From positions 124,001-188,000 of the forward strand of contig NZ_JALHKS010000001.1 of the NCBI RefSeq assembly GCF_022968825.1: DNA of 64,000 bases. Reading direction: 5' to 3'. This DNA is from Chryseobacterium salipaludis (GTDB lineage: Bacteria > Bacteroidota > Bacteroidia > Flavobacteriales > Weeksellaceae). The notes beneath the pieces were generated by a model that did no database searches, was not told where the DNA came from, and saw nothing but the letters and a program-made list of their open reading frames with translations. Numbering within the stretch: the first letter of the stretch is position 1; each line of letters starts with the position of its first letter. The position numbers and the translations under genes were made by a program. Shown here in pieces: positions 16,385-25,811 of this stretch.

Positions 16385-18304
16385 CTATTCTTTAATAAAT
16401 TTAAATGTTTGCCGGTCTAATTTCAGCAGGTAAAGTCCGGCCGGAAGTGAACGGACATTAATCATATTTGACGTTTTGCCATCTAAAATTTGTTTTCCGT
16501 CGATGCTGTAGATTTCAAACTGTTCTGTGTTTTTTAATCCTTTGATATATAAAAGATCACGAACCGGATTGGGAAATACAGCCATCTTTTCAGCAGTTGG
16601 ATCCGTTGCAGATAATAAAGTCCCATCTTTCGTTACCGTGGAGTTCCGGGTCACCAAATGTTTCTCGTCATTAAAGGTAACTGTACTGACAGTGAAGTTG
16701 ACCGGAACGGTAAAACTCTGGCCATTCATAGAATTTTCAAGTTTCAGGTTGAGGACTTCACCATTGGTGCCTTTAATTCTGACCGGCAACGGAAGTTCAA
16801 AATAATTTACAGAGGAATGACTCTGGGTTTGATTCACTTTTATAACGAGCTGCTGCGCCGTGGTCTGATTCCATTTAATCTGATAGGACGGGTACCCCTG
16901 ACCGTAAATCCAGTCCTGGAAAAAACCTGATAAATCAACCCCGGAAGTCTGCAAAACAGAGTTTTCCAAATCTTCTGTTCCGGCGTAGGAATAGGCCAGT
17001 TGCGGCCGGTTGTGAAAATCTTTGAGTGCCTGATAAAATACCTCTTCACCTAAAATCCATTTCATCATGCGAACAACGTAGCCTGCTTTTGAGTAGCTTA
17101 AACGCCCGCTGAAAACAGCGTCTGTATTGCCAAGCTGCGAATCGGCCACGTACACCGATCCTCCCGCTGAGGAAGTGATATAATCCATCTCTCCCTGCAG
17201 ATAATTTTGAAACTGCGACGCGGACATCAGCAGTTTTTCATTCACGAGATGTTCGCCGAAGGTAGCGAAACCTTCATTGAGCCAGATCTCATTCCAGGTT
17301 TTGCAGGTGACTTTATCCCCAAACCACTGATGCGCCAGTTCATGCGCGATGAGCCCTTTACCAAAACTGCCCATAGACGACATGGTAGCATGCTCCATTC
17401 CGCCGCCCCAGTTGAACTGCATGTGGCCGTACTTTTCCTCGCGGTAGGGATAAGGACCGAAATAAGTTTCGAAGAGATTCATCGCTTCTTTTGTCCACGC
17501 AATATTATTCATCGCCGAATTGTTATTTGCCGTGGAAGGATAAACGTAGTTCACAAATGGAAAAGGCGGCGTGCCCATCGTGTCGTTTATTTTGACGTAA
17601 TTCGTAATACCTACAGCAATAAGGTATGCCGGAATCGGATAATTGGTCTGCCAGAAGGTGCGTCTTTTACCATCGGGTAGCGTAGTTTCCGATACGAGTT
17701 TCCCGTTTCCGGCAACGCTGTACGCGCCCGGAGTTGTAATAACCAGATCCACTTTTTCAATCTTATCATTCATGCTCTGCTTGGTGGGAAACCATTCCTG
17801 CGCGCCATAAGGTTCATTTAAAGTATAGAGGACCGGCGTTCCTCCCTGGGTGGAAATGGCAAATGCGTCTCCGGCACTGCCGTAGGCTCCCGGCGTTCCG
17901 GCGTACGAAATCGTCAGCGAATCAACGGCACCCGCCGCTAAAGACTGCCCGAGCTGAATTTTGATCTCCTTGGTGGATAATTGACTGAATGAGACCGGCT
18001 GCCCTTTATATTTTACCTGTGATACGGTGAGATTTGTAGAAAAGTCAAAATACATTTCAGACATCACCGAGTTTGCTTTAAAATGACTGGTCACATCGCC
18101 GCTGATATAGCGCGCTGCCGGATCCAGGTTGAGCTCCAGCCTTTGGTATAGTAAATCGTAATTAAGTGTATTTGGATTTACGTTATAAGTAATCATTTTA
18201 GAATACCGGTTTGCTTCTGCGGCACGCATTTTCTGTACGTCCATCTGCTGCGCCACGACACTCAAACCGCAGCACGACAACATCAACAGATATATTTGTT
18301 TCAT
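16385..18304 (-). CDS. M1 family metallopeptidase with T9SS sorting domain
   Basis: A zinc aminopeptidase probably secreted by the type IX system. The 639-residue protein has a signal peptide (MKQIYLLMLSCCGLSVVAQ), an M1 N-terminal beta domain, substrate motif GGMEH near residue 301, zinc-binding HELAH at 321-325 and the third ligand Glu344 in NEGF. The last 80 residues are a C-terminal sorting domain (FPNPVRDLLYIKG, then RSLPAGLYLLKL), which targets it to the T9SS for release or surface anchoring. It lies downstream of dacB, separated from it by a terminator. Confidence 0.93.
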   Translation of the reverse strand: MKQIYLLMLSCCGLSVVAQQMDVQKMRAAEANRYSKMITYNVNPNTLNYDLLYQRLELNLDPAARYISGDVTSHFKANSVMSEMYFDFSTNLTVSQVKYKGQPVSFSQLSTKEIKIQLGQSLAAGAVDSLTISYAGTPGAYGSAGDAFAISTQGGTPVLYTLNEPYGAQEWFPTKQSMNDKIEKVDLVITTPGAYSVAGNGKLVSETTLPDGKRRTFWQTNYPIPAYLIAVGITNYVKINDTMGTPPFPFVNYVYPSTANNNSAMNNIAWTKEAMNLFETYFGPYPYREEKYGHMQFNWGGGMEHATMSSMGSFGKGLIAHELAHQWFGDKVTCKTWNEIWLNEGFATFGEHLVNEKLLMSASQFQNYLQGEMDYITSSAGGSVYVADSQLGNTDAVFSGRLSYSKAGYVVRMMKWILGEEVFYQALKDFHNRPQLAYSYAGTEDLENSVLQTSGVDLSGFFQDWIYGQGYPSYQIKWNQTTAQQLVIKVNQTQSHSSVNYFELPLPVRIKGTNGEVLNLKLENSMNGQSFTVPVNFTVSTVTFNDEKHLVTRNSTVTKDGTLLSATDPTAEKMAVFPNPVRDLLYIKGLKNTEQFEIYSIDGKQILDGKTSNMINVRSLPAGLYLLKLDRQTFKFIKE

Positions 18305-18325
18305 ATAAAATTTTTAATAAAGATA

Positions 18326-18354
18326 AAAAAACCTTCCGGTTTGGGAAGGTTTTT
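18326..18354 (-). terminator. Terminator of dacB
   Basis: Hairpin AAAAACCTTCC/GGAAGGTTTTT, 11 bp with a 7-base loop and a T tract on the minus strand, lying 19 bases past the dacB stop and just before the M1 peptidase start. Confidence 0.8.
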
Positions 18355-18373
18355 CAAATATTTAAGAATTATT

Positions 18374-19813
18374 CTACAATTGCAGCGCAGGTTCCAGGAT
18401 TTGCTCCATCCGCGATTTCACCTGATCTACGGAACCGCTGTAATTATTAATCAGCAGTGAGAAAACAAGGGTCCGGCCGGTATTGGTTTCCATGTATCCG
18501 GCAAGTGTCTTCACACGGTTCAGCGTACCGGTTTTTGCAAAGATTTGTCCGTTACCCACCGTGTTGAAAGTGCGGCGAAGCGTACCGGTTTGTCCGCCAA
18601 CAGGCAAGGTATTACGGAACGTGCGGTAGTAATTCTCGTTCATCAGATTGGCAAGAAACTTCACCTGGGAGATTGGAGTAACCACGTTATTACGGGAAAG
18701 TCCGCTGCCGTCAAAATAATTCAGACCATCGGTATCGAATGAAACTGCTCTCAGGTGACTCATCACCGCGTTACGGCCGCTTTCCAGTGTTTGGTCACCG
18801 TATTTTTGAAACCCCACCATTCTCAGCATTGCTTCTGATAAAGCGTTATCGCTGTGCAGATTGGTATACCCGATGATTTCCGCCAAAGTGGGACTCTCGT
18901 ATCTGGTAATCACTGTTCTTTTTTCCGGGTTGGGATCAGCCGTGCGTGTCACCACTTTTCCGGTTACCGGCAAACCACTTTTTACAAGCGTAGTTCTTAA
19001 GTTATTGGCCAGGTACGCCGGTGCATCAGGGAGTTTAGTAGTGAGATAGCCGCCTTCAAACTGATCAGCGTACACAATTTTCTGAATATAAGGTGAAATG
19101 TAGTAGTAGCTTTTGTGATCAGAGAATGGATTTTTCTGCCGCGCTACCAGTTTCTCATTTTTAGGATTGATTTCATAGGTTGTTCCGGCCGGCAGATAAT
19201 AATTTCCGTTTTCCAGCCAAACAATATTTTCCGGCAGGTTCTGGTTTTTATTAACTTTAAAGAGTGCCGTCTGGATTATGATATCACCCGCCACTTTTTT
19301 GATACCCCGGTCGGCCATAGCGCCGGCAAAATCAGCAATAATTTGTCGGTAGGCATAAGCGCCGCCTTTATTGGTTCCCAAGGACGGATCACCGCTTCCG
19401 ATAATGTGTAGATTTCCCTGCAATACGCCGTTCGCATCAATTTCTCCGGAATATTCCAGCTGCGTGATCCAGCGGAAATCTTCACCGAGCATACTCATCG
19501 CCGTATCCGTTGTAAGTAGTTTCGTGGTGGAAGCCGGGATGAGCGAAGCATGCTCATTATACGAACTGATGACTTTCTTGGTCTTCGGATCATATACGAC
19601 AAAACCCCAGTTTGCATTTCGCAGCACCGGATCATTCATCATGGCATTAAGCTTGATATCTACAAGCTCCTTCGCTGAAAGTAACTTTTCCGGAGCAGCT
19701 TCAGAAGAAGCGGTATTATAATTGGACGGAAGATTAGTGAAGGTTCCCTGACTGTAAAAGATTGCTGAAAAGGCAAGAGCAGAACCGGTCAGTAGTTTTT
19801 TAAGATTAATCAT
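18374..19813 (-). CDS. dacB: D-alanyl-D-alanine carboxypeptidase/endopeptidase (PBP4)
   Basis: A low-molecular-mass class C penicillin-binding protein that trims or cleaves peptidoglycan cross-links in the periplasm. The 479-residue product has a signal peptide (MINLKKLLTGSALAFSAIF) and the three penicilloyl-serine transferase motifs: SxxK as STTK at residues 95-98, SDN in NLHSDNALSE, and KTG in FAKTGTLNRV. The long insert between the first two motifs is typical of the peptidase S13 family. It has its own promoter with a leader of roughly 70 bases. Confidence 0.93.
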   Translation of the reverse strand: MINLKKLLTGSALAFSAIFYSQGTFTNLPSNYNTASSEAAPEKLLSAKELVDIKLNAMMNDPVLRNANWGFVVYDPKTKKVISSYNEHASLIPASTTKLLTTDTAMSMLGEDFRWITQLEYSGEIDANGVLQGNLHIIGSGDPSLGTNKGGAYAYRQIIADFAGAMADRGIKKVAGDIIIQTALFKVNKNQNLPENIVWLENGNYYLPAGTTYEINPKNEKLVARQKNPFSDHKSYYYISPYIQKIVYADQFEGGYLTTKLPDAPAYLANNLRTTLVKSGLPVTGKVVTRTADPNPEKRTVITRYESPTLAEIIGYTNLHSDNALSEAMLRMVGFQKYGDQTLESGRNAVMSHLRAVSFDTDGLNYFDGSGLSRNNVVTPISQVKFLANLMNENYYRTFRNTLPVGGQTGTLRRTFNTVGNGQIFAKTGTLNRVKTLAGYMETNTGRTLVFSLLINNYSGSVDQVKSRMEQILEPALQL

Positions 19814-19884
19814 TTAAACGTAAGTTTCTTATTTTTAAATGGTAAAAGAAAAGGTTTATCAAAACAAATTTTCTTTCAAACGCT

Positions 19885-19892
19885 CAAAAGTA
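19885..19892 (-). promoter_or_regulatory. -7 box of dacB
   Basis: Minus-strand TACTTTTG matches TAnnTTTG, 72 bases before the dacB ATG. A TTGCCA/TGGCAA inverted repeat at 19900-19924 lies just upstream, between it and the priA stop; it could be a priA terminator, although it lacks a T run, or an operator. Confidence 0.5.
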
Positions 19893-19956
19893 CTGATTAT
19901 TGCCAACGGATACCCGCCTGGCAACGGTAAAACTTTGTAAACTTTGTTAATATTTG

Positions 19957-22404
19957 TTAAAAGTCAACATATACCGACCGCTTGATGCTTTGGTACGCAG
20001 TTACTTCTTCAAACTCTTCGAAACTTTTGAGCACCAGCTTTTTATATTCCGGATATTTTTTTCCGCGCGGCAATTTCAGCATCAGCTGATATTGATACAT
20101 AAGATTGAGTCGGGCAATTGGCGCTTTTTCAGGACCCAGCACACATTCCTCCGGCAGATATTTTCTTAAGACAGAACCCATGAACTGCGCGGCCCGGTTT
20201 ACTTTATCTTCCCGCCGGTGCTTCAGCTCAATAAGAATAAGTTTGACGAAGGGCGGATAATGAAACTTTTTCCTTTCCTCCAGCATGTGATCGTATAAAG
20301 CTTCCACATTCTGCTCTTTGAGCAACTGAAAGACCTGATGCTGCGGATTGAAAGTCTGTACCAAGACCCTCCCTTTGCCCGAAACCCTACCGGCACGTCC
20401 CGCAACCTGCGTCAGCAGTTGGTAAGCGCGTTCTTCTGCCCGAAAATCCTGAACGTACAACATCGAGTCTGCACGCGGCACGGCCACCAGTTCAATATTT
20501 TCGAAGTCCAGACCTTTGGCGATCATCTGGGTGCCCACCAGAATATCAGTTTCGCCTTTCTCCAGTTTTTCGTAGAGTTTTTCATAGGCATATTTGCGAC
20601 GCATCGAGTCCACATCCATGCGATCAACTTCAGCATCCGGAAAAAGCCTTTCGGCTTCCTCGTGAATCTGCTCAACGCCCACGCCGCGCACATTCAGGTT
20701 TTCCGAATGGCATTTGGGACAAATGGCAGGCTTTGCCGCCTTGTGGCCGCAGTAATGGCATTTCATCTCATTGGTGGACTTGTGGTACGTCATTACCACA
20801 TCACAATTGGAGCAGTAGGTTACGTGACCACAACTCTCGCACTCCACCACATTCGCATAGCCACGGCGGTTATGCAGCACCATGGTTTGCTTCTGTTCAT
20901 CAAGCTCTTGCTGAATCGATTTAATCAAGGGTTGCGAGAAACTGCCGAAAACGGTTTTTGCGTCCTGCTCTTCCTTGAAATCTATGAGTTCGAAGTTGGG
21001 AACCGCAACCTTACCATATCGCTCGCCTAAATACACATAGTGCAGAACCCCTTTCCGCGCGGCATAATACGTTTCCACCGACGGCGTGGCAGAACCCAGA
21101 ATAACATGTGCGCCGTAATATTTCGCAAAAACCTGCGCCGCATCCCGCGCATTGAAATAAGGATTCACTTCGCGGGGTTTATAGGCAGTGTCATGTTCTT
21201 CATCAACTACTACAAGTCCGAGATTTGTAAAAGGCAGGAATAAAGCATTACGCGTACCTATCAAAATCCGGATTTCATTATTGTGCACTTTGCGCCAGAC
21301 CTCTACCCTTTCAAAGTCAGTGAGTTTCTGATGGTAATAGCCGAGTTGATTTCCGTATTTTTTTTCAAGCCGGCGTACGATTTGTTTGGTCAGTGCAATC
21401 TCAGGTAATAGCAATAACACGTTTTTTCCTTGTGCCGCAATTTCCTCGATCTTTTCGGCATACAGGTGCGTTTTGCCCGAAGAAGTAATGCCGTGCAGGA
21501 GTACATTTTTATCTTCTTTAAAAGCACCGGTAATTTCAGCCAGCGCTTCCAGTTGAGAAGGGGTAAGCGGTTCCAACTCTTCCTGTTCGCCAGCGTACTG
21601 ATCCAGGCGGTCTTCCTGTTGCACGTGCTCCGTAACCAGTCCTTTTTCAGCCAGCCCTTTTAGCTGTGCATAAGCAAAATGAGCATCTGAAAATAAATCC
21701 GACTTTTTAATCGGCACACCGGTTTCCGTTTCTTCATGCAGGATATGCAGAAAAAGTTCCTGCTGCTTTGGTGACCGTTTCAGGAAAGACAATACTTCCG
21801 GCAAGAACTCCGGCGTCACGCGGTCACGGTTAATTTGCACATAAGCCACTTCCCTGGCTTTATATTTCTCCTTTATCTTCTCATCAATTTCTATATACTG
21901 CAGGTCAATCAGTGAATTGATGGTGCGGATGATATCTTTTTTTGGGATGAAAGCTTCAATATCGGTAAGGTTAATGACTTGCCGCACTTCCAGCGCCTGG
22001 ATAAGATACACTTCATTCACCTCCAGCTGTTCAAGCTTTATGACTGCGTTTGGTTTTAATTTAAGATATGTTTCGCTTTCGAGCTTAAGGGAAGCAGGAA
22101 AGGCAAAGCGGTAAATTTCTCCCAGGTTACATAGATAGTACTCGGACAGCCAGTTCCAGAATTTCAACTGCTCCGGTGGTAAAATCGGCTGTTCATCCAG
22201 AAGAGTGATCAGTTCTCGCGGCACGAAGGTTTCCGGCTTTTGCTGATGAATACCAAATACGATCCCTGTATAAATTTTCTTGCCACGAAATGGAACCAGC
22301 ACCCGCATCCCGGGCTGTAATTTTTTGACCAGATCTTCCGGCACTGTATAGGTAAAAGTTCCCGAAAGATTTAATGGTAATATGATCTGAGCGTATGTTA
22401 ACAT
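19957..22404 (-). CDS. priA: Primosomal protein N' (replication restart helicase PriA)
   Basis: PriA recognises stalled forks and reloads the replicative helicase. The 815-residue product starts MLTYAQIILPLNLSGTFTY, the usual start; an earlier in-frame ATG at 22443 is not used by homologues. It has the N-terminal DNA-binding domain, Walker A GITSSGKTHLY, DEEH helicase motif (LVVVDEEHDTAYKP), a zinc domain with four CxxC pairs (CESC, CSNC, CHYC, CPKC), and helicase motif VAGRAGR. It is a stand-alone gene between dacB and the proline dehydrogenase gene. Confidence 0.96.
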   Translation of the reverse strand: MLTYAQIILPLNLSGTFTYTVPEDLVKKLQPGMRVLVPFRGKKIYTGIVFGIHQQKPETFVPRELITLLDEQPILPPEQLKFWNWLSEYYLCNLGEIYRFAFPASLKLESETYLKLKPNAVIKLEQLEVNEVYLIQALEVRQVINLTDIEAFIPKKDIIRTINSLIDLQYIEIDEKIKEKYKAREVAYVQINRDRVTPEFLPEVLSFLKRSPKQQELFLHILHEETETGVPIKKSDLFSDAHFAYAQLKGLAEKGLVTEHVQQEDRLDQYAGEQEELEPLTPSQLEALAEITGAFKEDKNVLLHGITSSGKTHLYAEKIEEIAAQGKNVLLLLPEIALTKQIVRRLEKKYGNQLGYYHQKLTDFERVEVWRKVHNNEIRILIGTRNALFLPFTNLGLVVVDEEHDTAYKPREVNPYFNARDAAQVFAKYYGAHVILGSATPSVETYYAARKGVLHYVYLGERYGKVAVPNFELIDFKEEQDAKTVFGSFSQPLIKSIQQELDEQKQTMVLHNRRGYANVVECESCGHVTYCSNCDVVMTYHKSTNEMKCHYCGHKAAKPAICPKCHSENLNVRGVGVEQIHEEAERLFPDAEVDRMDVDSMRRKYAYEKLYEKLEKGETDILVGTQMIAKGLDFENIELVAVPRADSMLYVQDFRAEERAYQLLTQVAGRAGRVSGKGRVLVQTFNPQHQVFQLLKEQNVEALYDHMLEERKKFHYPPFVKLILIELKHRREDKVNRAAQFMGSVLRKYLPEECVLGPEKAPIARLNLMYQYQLMLKLPRGKKYPEYKKLVLKSFEEFEEVTAYQSIKRSVYVDF

Positions 22405-22510
22405 GTATATTTTCGTAAAATAATAATTCAAAAACAGCAGCAAAGTACTACTAGATGCTACTTACAAATTTACTAAAATTAAGGCATTTTTCTTTCTTAA
22501 AATATCATAA

Positions 22511-22535
22511 AAAAAGACGGATACACTCCGTCTTT
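22511..22535 (-). terminator. Terminator of the proline dehydrogenase gene
   Basis: Hairpin AAAGACGG/CCGTCTTT with a 7-base loop and a T tract on the minus strand, 36 bases past the stop. Confidence 0.75.
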
Positions 22536-22571
22536 ATACTTCAAAAAGCATTATAACAAAATTATACGCAA

Positions 22572-23747
22572 TTAGCTTTTCTGTTCGTGTCGTCTTTTAA
22601 GTTCCTTCGCGATCAAGCCCAGCTCACGGCCGGTTTGCCCTGCTACGGAGGTGTTCTCCTGTGCACGTCTTGTAAGGTAAGGCACCACATCTTTTACTGG
22701 TCCGTACGGAAGGTATTTGCAAACATTGTATTTCTTCGCGCCCAGCACATAGGTAATATTATCACTCATACCGTAGAGCTGACCAAACCACACATTCGGA
22801 TGATCATTCGGCAGATTCATTTCAGCCATTTTTTTCATTACCAAAGCGGTCGACTCCTCGTTATGGGTTCCAAAGAAGGCAGAAACACGGTCGAGGTGAT
22901 TCATGGTAAATTCAATCGCGGCATTGTAATTATCATCGGAAGCCTGCTTGGTTGGCTGGATCGGATCCGGGTAATTTCTTTCGGACGCACGCAATCGTTC
23001 TTTTTCCATATAAGCGCCGCGCACAAACTTATACCCAAGGTAATATCCTTTTTCAGTCGCGCGGGCAAGGTCTTTTTCTAAATATTCAATACGTCCGGTG
23101 CGGTACATCTGAATGGTGTTCCAAACAATTGCTTTTTGTTTATTAAAGCGCTCCATCATTTGATTTACCAATTCGTCCGTGGCGTCCTGCATCCAGGTTT
23201 CTTCCGCATCGACCATAATAACCACATACTGATCAAACGCCAGCTGGCAAACTTCTTCATAGCGCTTCACGACGCGGTTCCATTCCTGTTGCTCCGCTTC
23301 GGTCAGTTGCTTATTTGCACCTACCTTTTCATAAATATCGATATGGCCGAAACCGGTTGGTTTAAAAACCACAAAAGGAATGGCAGGATTTCCGGCTGCG
23401 AATCTGATGTTTTCCTTGATTTCACGGCAGGTCTGGTCAAAAACTGCTTCCTCTGCCTTTCCTTCAATCGCGTAATCGAAGATACTGCCAATATGGTGTT
23501 TGTACATTTGGTCCACCACCTTCATACTTTCTTCGCGGGTTTCACCGCCGCAAAACTGTTCGAATAAGGTGTTCTTCACAATGCCGGTCACGAATGGAAG
23601 GCTGCTTTTCACACTAAAATTAAGTGCTGAAATACCAAAGCGTGTAAGTGTTGGTTTTTCAATGGCTTTGAACATCCAGAAAGCTTTCTTGAGTTGCGCA
23701 TCAGACTTGTCTGCAAAAGCAGTCTGGGTATCATTAAAAATGTTCAT
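22572..23747 (-). CDS. Proline dehydrogenase (single-domain)
   Basis: An FAD enzyme that oxidises proline to pyrroline-5-carboxylate at the membrane. The 391-residue product has the beta/alpha-barrel motifs VMVDAEETW, the GYYLGYKFVRGAYMEKER segment near residue 235, and the C-terminal LPYGPVKDVVPYLTRRAQENTS signature. It is a single-function enzyme, not the bifunctional PutA; the P5C dehydrogenase gene is not in the window. It diverges from aroB. Confidence 0.93.
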   Translation of the reverse strand: MNIFNDTQTAFADKSDAQLKKAFWMFKAIEKPTLTRFGISALNFSVKSSLPFVTGIVKNTLFEQFCGGETREESMKVVDQMYKHHIGSIFDYAIEGKAEEAVFDQTCREIKENIRFAAGNPAIPFVVFKPTGFGHIDIYEKVGANKQLTEAEQQEWNRVVKRYEEVCQLAFDQYVVIMVDAEETWMQDATDELVNQMMERFNKQKAIVWNTIQMYRTGRIEYLEKDLARATEKGYYLGYKFVRGAYMEKERLRASERNYPDPIQPTKQASDDNYNAAIEFTMNHLDRVSAFFGTHNEESTALVMKKMAEMNLPNDHPNVWFGQLYGMSDNITYVLGAKKYNVCKYLPYGPVKDVVPYLTRRAQENTSVAGQTGRELGLIAKELKRRHEQKS

Positions 23748-23769
23748 TTCGGGAATTAAAAAAGTAACG

Positions 23770-23777
23770 CAAATTTA
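23770..23777 (-). promoter_or_regulatory. -7 box of the proline dehydrogenase gene
   Basis: Minus-strand TAAATTTG, 23 bases before the ATG at 23747. Confidence 0.6.
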
Positions 23778-23813
23778 GCAATATAACGCCAATGCCGAAA
23801 CTAAATTAAACCT

Positions 23814-23821
23814 TATTTTTG
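23814..23821 (+). promoter_or_regulatory. -7 box of aroB
   Basis: TATTTTTG, 17 bases before the aroB ATG at 23838; divergent from the previous box. Confidence 0.6.
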
Positions 23822-23837
23822 TGAGAAATTTCATCAT

Positions 23838-24887
23838 ATGATTTCTTCCCTGGATCGCAGTTTCATGCAGCTCAACCAATATTTGAAAACCGAAAAACCT
23901 TCAAAAATATTTATCCTGTGCGATGAGCATACGCACGAGAATTGTCTGCCTGTTTTGCTGCCGGAGCTGGAAACTGAAATTCCGTTTGAAATCATAGAAA
24001 TTGCCGCAGGTGAAGAAATGAAAACGCTCGACACAGCAGCGCAATTGTGGGATATCCTGATCCACTTTAAGGCTGACCGAAAAGCGCTGATGATCAATGT
24101 GGGTGGCGGCGTTATTACAGATATGGGCGGCTTTATTGCTGCTACTTATAAACGTGGCCTGCGGTTCGTGCACTTACCAACCACCCTGCTGGCGATGTGC
24201 GATGCTTCGATCGGTGGCAAAACCGGGATTGATCACGCTTTTCTTAAAAATGTCATCGGCACCTTTTCTCTCCCGAAGCAAATTTTCCTTTTTCCCGATT
24301 TCCTGAAGACCCTTCCTTTTGAACAACTTCGCAGTGGTTTTGCGGAAATGCTGAAGCATGGTTTAATTGCAGATGCCAAACACTGGCAGGCGCTTAGCCA
24401 ATTAAGAGAGCTTACCACAGATCAGCTCGCGCCACACATTCAAACCTCAATGAATATTAAAAAACAGGTGGTGGAATCTGACTTTACCGAGCAGGGCCAA
24501 CGCAAAATTTTAAATTTCGGTCATACCATCGGTCACGCCATAGAAAGTTTGTTCCTCGCAGAAAACCGTCCGCTGCTGCATGGCGAGGCAGTGGCTGCCG
24601 GCATGATTTGCGAAACGTATTTGTCTGTACAGGCCGGCTCGCTGGAGCAGGAAACCGCGGAAGAAATCATCAGTGCACTGATGCGATGGTTTCCGCTGAT
24701 CGATTTAGCTGAAATCAATGAAGAGGAACTGATGCAACTGATGCAGAACGACAAAAAGAACAATCAAAATCAAATTCTTTTCGTGCTGTTAAAAGCGATC
24801 GGAACGGCCGTTTTTGATGTAGAAATCAGAGCAGATTTAGTTTTAGAATCTATTACATTTTATAAAACACTAGCGAAAAAGAGCTAG
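23838..24887 (+). CDS. aroB: 3-Dehydroquinate synthase
   Basis: AroB converts DAHP to 3-dehydroquinate, the second step of the shikimate pathway, with NAD and a divalent metal. The 349-residue product has the NAD-binding GGGVITDMGGF loop near residue 95, the phosphate-binding PTTLLAMCDASIGGKTGID, and metal ligands in FGHTIGHAIE and the LLHGEAVA motif. Length is typical. It stands alone; no other aro gene is adjacent. Confidence 0.95.
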   Translation: MISSLDRSFMQLNQYLKTEKPSKIFILCDEHTHENCLPVLLPELETEIPFEIIEIAAGEEMKTLDTAAQLWDILIHFKADRKALMINVGGGVITDMGGFIAATYKRGLRFVHLPTTLLAMCDASIGGKTGIDHAFLKNVIGTFSLPKQIFLFPDFLKTLPFEQLRSGFAEMLKHGLIADAKHWQALSQLRELTTDQLAPHIQTSMNIKKQVVESDFTEQGQRKILNFGHTIGHAIESLFLAENRPLLHGEAVAAGMICETYLSVQAGSLEQETAEEIISALMRWFPLIDLAEINEEELMQLMQNDKKNNQNQILFVLLKAIGTAVFDVEIRADLVLESITFYKTLAKKS

Positions 24888-25020
24888 TTCTTTTCTGGCA
24901 CAAAACGATCTGTTATTTATAGAATACTATTTTGACCAAAACTTAATCACTTGATTATAAGGTTCTTATAAAATTATTTGATTAAACACGCGTTTAATTT
25001 TTCATTTTTTAAAATTTCTT

Positions 25021-25035
25021 TGGCACAGCGTTTGC
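25021..25035 (+). promoter_or_regulatory. Sigma-54 type promoter
   Basis: TGGCACA-GCGT-TTGC matches the sigma-54 -24/-12 consensus, with exactly 10 bases between the invariant GG and GC. It is followed by a leader of about 80 bases and the 25127 beta-barrel gene. No TAnnTTTG box was found for this gene. The 239-base stretch 24888-25126 otherwise holds A/T-rich sequence upstream and the leader hairpin downstream. Confidence 0.7.
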
Positions 25036-25070
25036 GAATGTTGTTGTCGTAAAACAAAAAATTTAAAAAA

Positions 25071-25102
25071 GGCTGGCGCCTGATTATTTAATCAACCCAG
25101 CC
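25071..25102 (+). promoter_or_regulatory. Leader hairpin of the sigma-54 driven gene
   Basis: Nested stems GGCTGG/CCAGCC and, inside, TGATT/AATCA. It lies in the predicted 5' UTR, 24 bases before the ATG, so it may stabilise the mRNA or regulate translation. Confidence 0.5.
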
Positions 25103-25126
25103 AAAACAATTTGAAAATTTGAAATT

Positions 25127-25753
25127 ATGAAAAAGTTATTTTTAAGTGCAGCTGTCGTAATGGGATCATTAGCATTTGCACAACAATTCGGGATCAAAGC
25201 TGGTATGAACGTTTCATCACTTTCTGACGATGCAACGCTGAGCGACCAAAGTTCAAAAATTGGTTTCAATGCGGGTGTGTTTATGAATGCACCAATTGCA
25301 GAAAACTTCAGCATTCAGCCGGAAATTTTGTACAATAATTTAGGTTCTAAAGTAACATTAACAAAAACTGACGTTGGTAATACAACCTACAGAACTGAAT
25401 ATGCCAGACATTTAGATTATATTACTGTACCTGTTATGTTCCAGTATAACGCTACCCCAGCATTTTACCTGGAAGCAGGTCCTGAGTTTGGTCTGATGGT
25501 CAGTGCAAAAGATAAATTAAAAAGCACTGAGAACGGCAATACAACTGGAACTGTAACAAGTGATATTAGTACTGACAATTTCAACACCTTTAACTTTGGT
25601 GTAGGTTTAGGTGCAGGATATTACTTTACACCAAACGTAGGTCTGACTGCAAGATATACCGCAGGTTTATCAGATATTGCCAAGGACCGTCCAAGTGGTT
25701 CCGATGCAGTAAAGAACAACGTATTCCAGGTAGGTCTGGCTTACAAATTCTAA
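25127..25753 (+). CDS. Porin family outer-membrane beta-barrel protein
   Basis: A 208-residue protein with a signal peptide (MKKLFLSAAVVMGSLAFA) and an eight-stranded PorT/OmpX-like barrel: FGIKAGMNVSSLS at the start, FMNAPIAENFSIQPEILYNN, VPVMFQYN, and a final strand NVFQVGLAYKF ending in Phe. Highly similar small barrels are numerous in this family. The most telling feature is its sigma-54 promoter and structured leader, suggesting strong or conditional expression. Function is unknown. Confidence 0.82.
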   Translation: MKKLFLSAAVVMGSLAFAQQFGIKAGMNVSSLSDDATLSDQSSKIGFNAGVFMNAPIAENFSIQPEILYNNLGSKVTLTKTDVGNTTYRTEYARHLDYITVPVMFQYNATPAFYLEAGPEFGLMVSAKDKLKSTENGNTTGTVTSDISTDNFNTFNFGVGLGAGYYFTPNVGLTARYTAGLSDIAKDRPSGSDAVKNNVFQVGLAYKF

Positions 25754-25780
25754 AACACAACCCTTATATATAACAAAAGG

Positions 25781-25811
25781 AAGGTTGAGCTTAATGCTCA
25801 ACCTTTTTTAT
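25781..25811. terminator. Terminator between the porin gene and purF
   Basis: A 10-bp perfect stem AAGGTTGAGC/GCTCAACCTT with a 5-base loop, followed by T7 on the plus strand. It primarily ends the plus-strand porin transcript; the minus strand of purF reaches it directly after its stop. Confidence 0.85.

Noticed and set aside
16385-18304. The M1 peptidase as a simple cytoplasmic aminopeptidase N
   Set aside because: A signal peptide and a T9SS C-terminal domain indicate export.
19900-19924. TTGCCA/TGGCAA dyad after priA as a clear terminator
   Set aside because: The stem is only 6 bp with a 13-base loop and no T run follows; it may be fortuitous.
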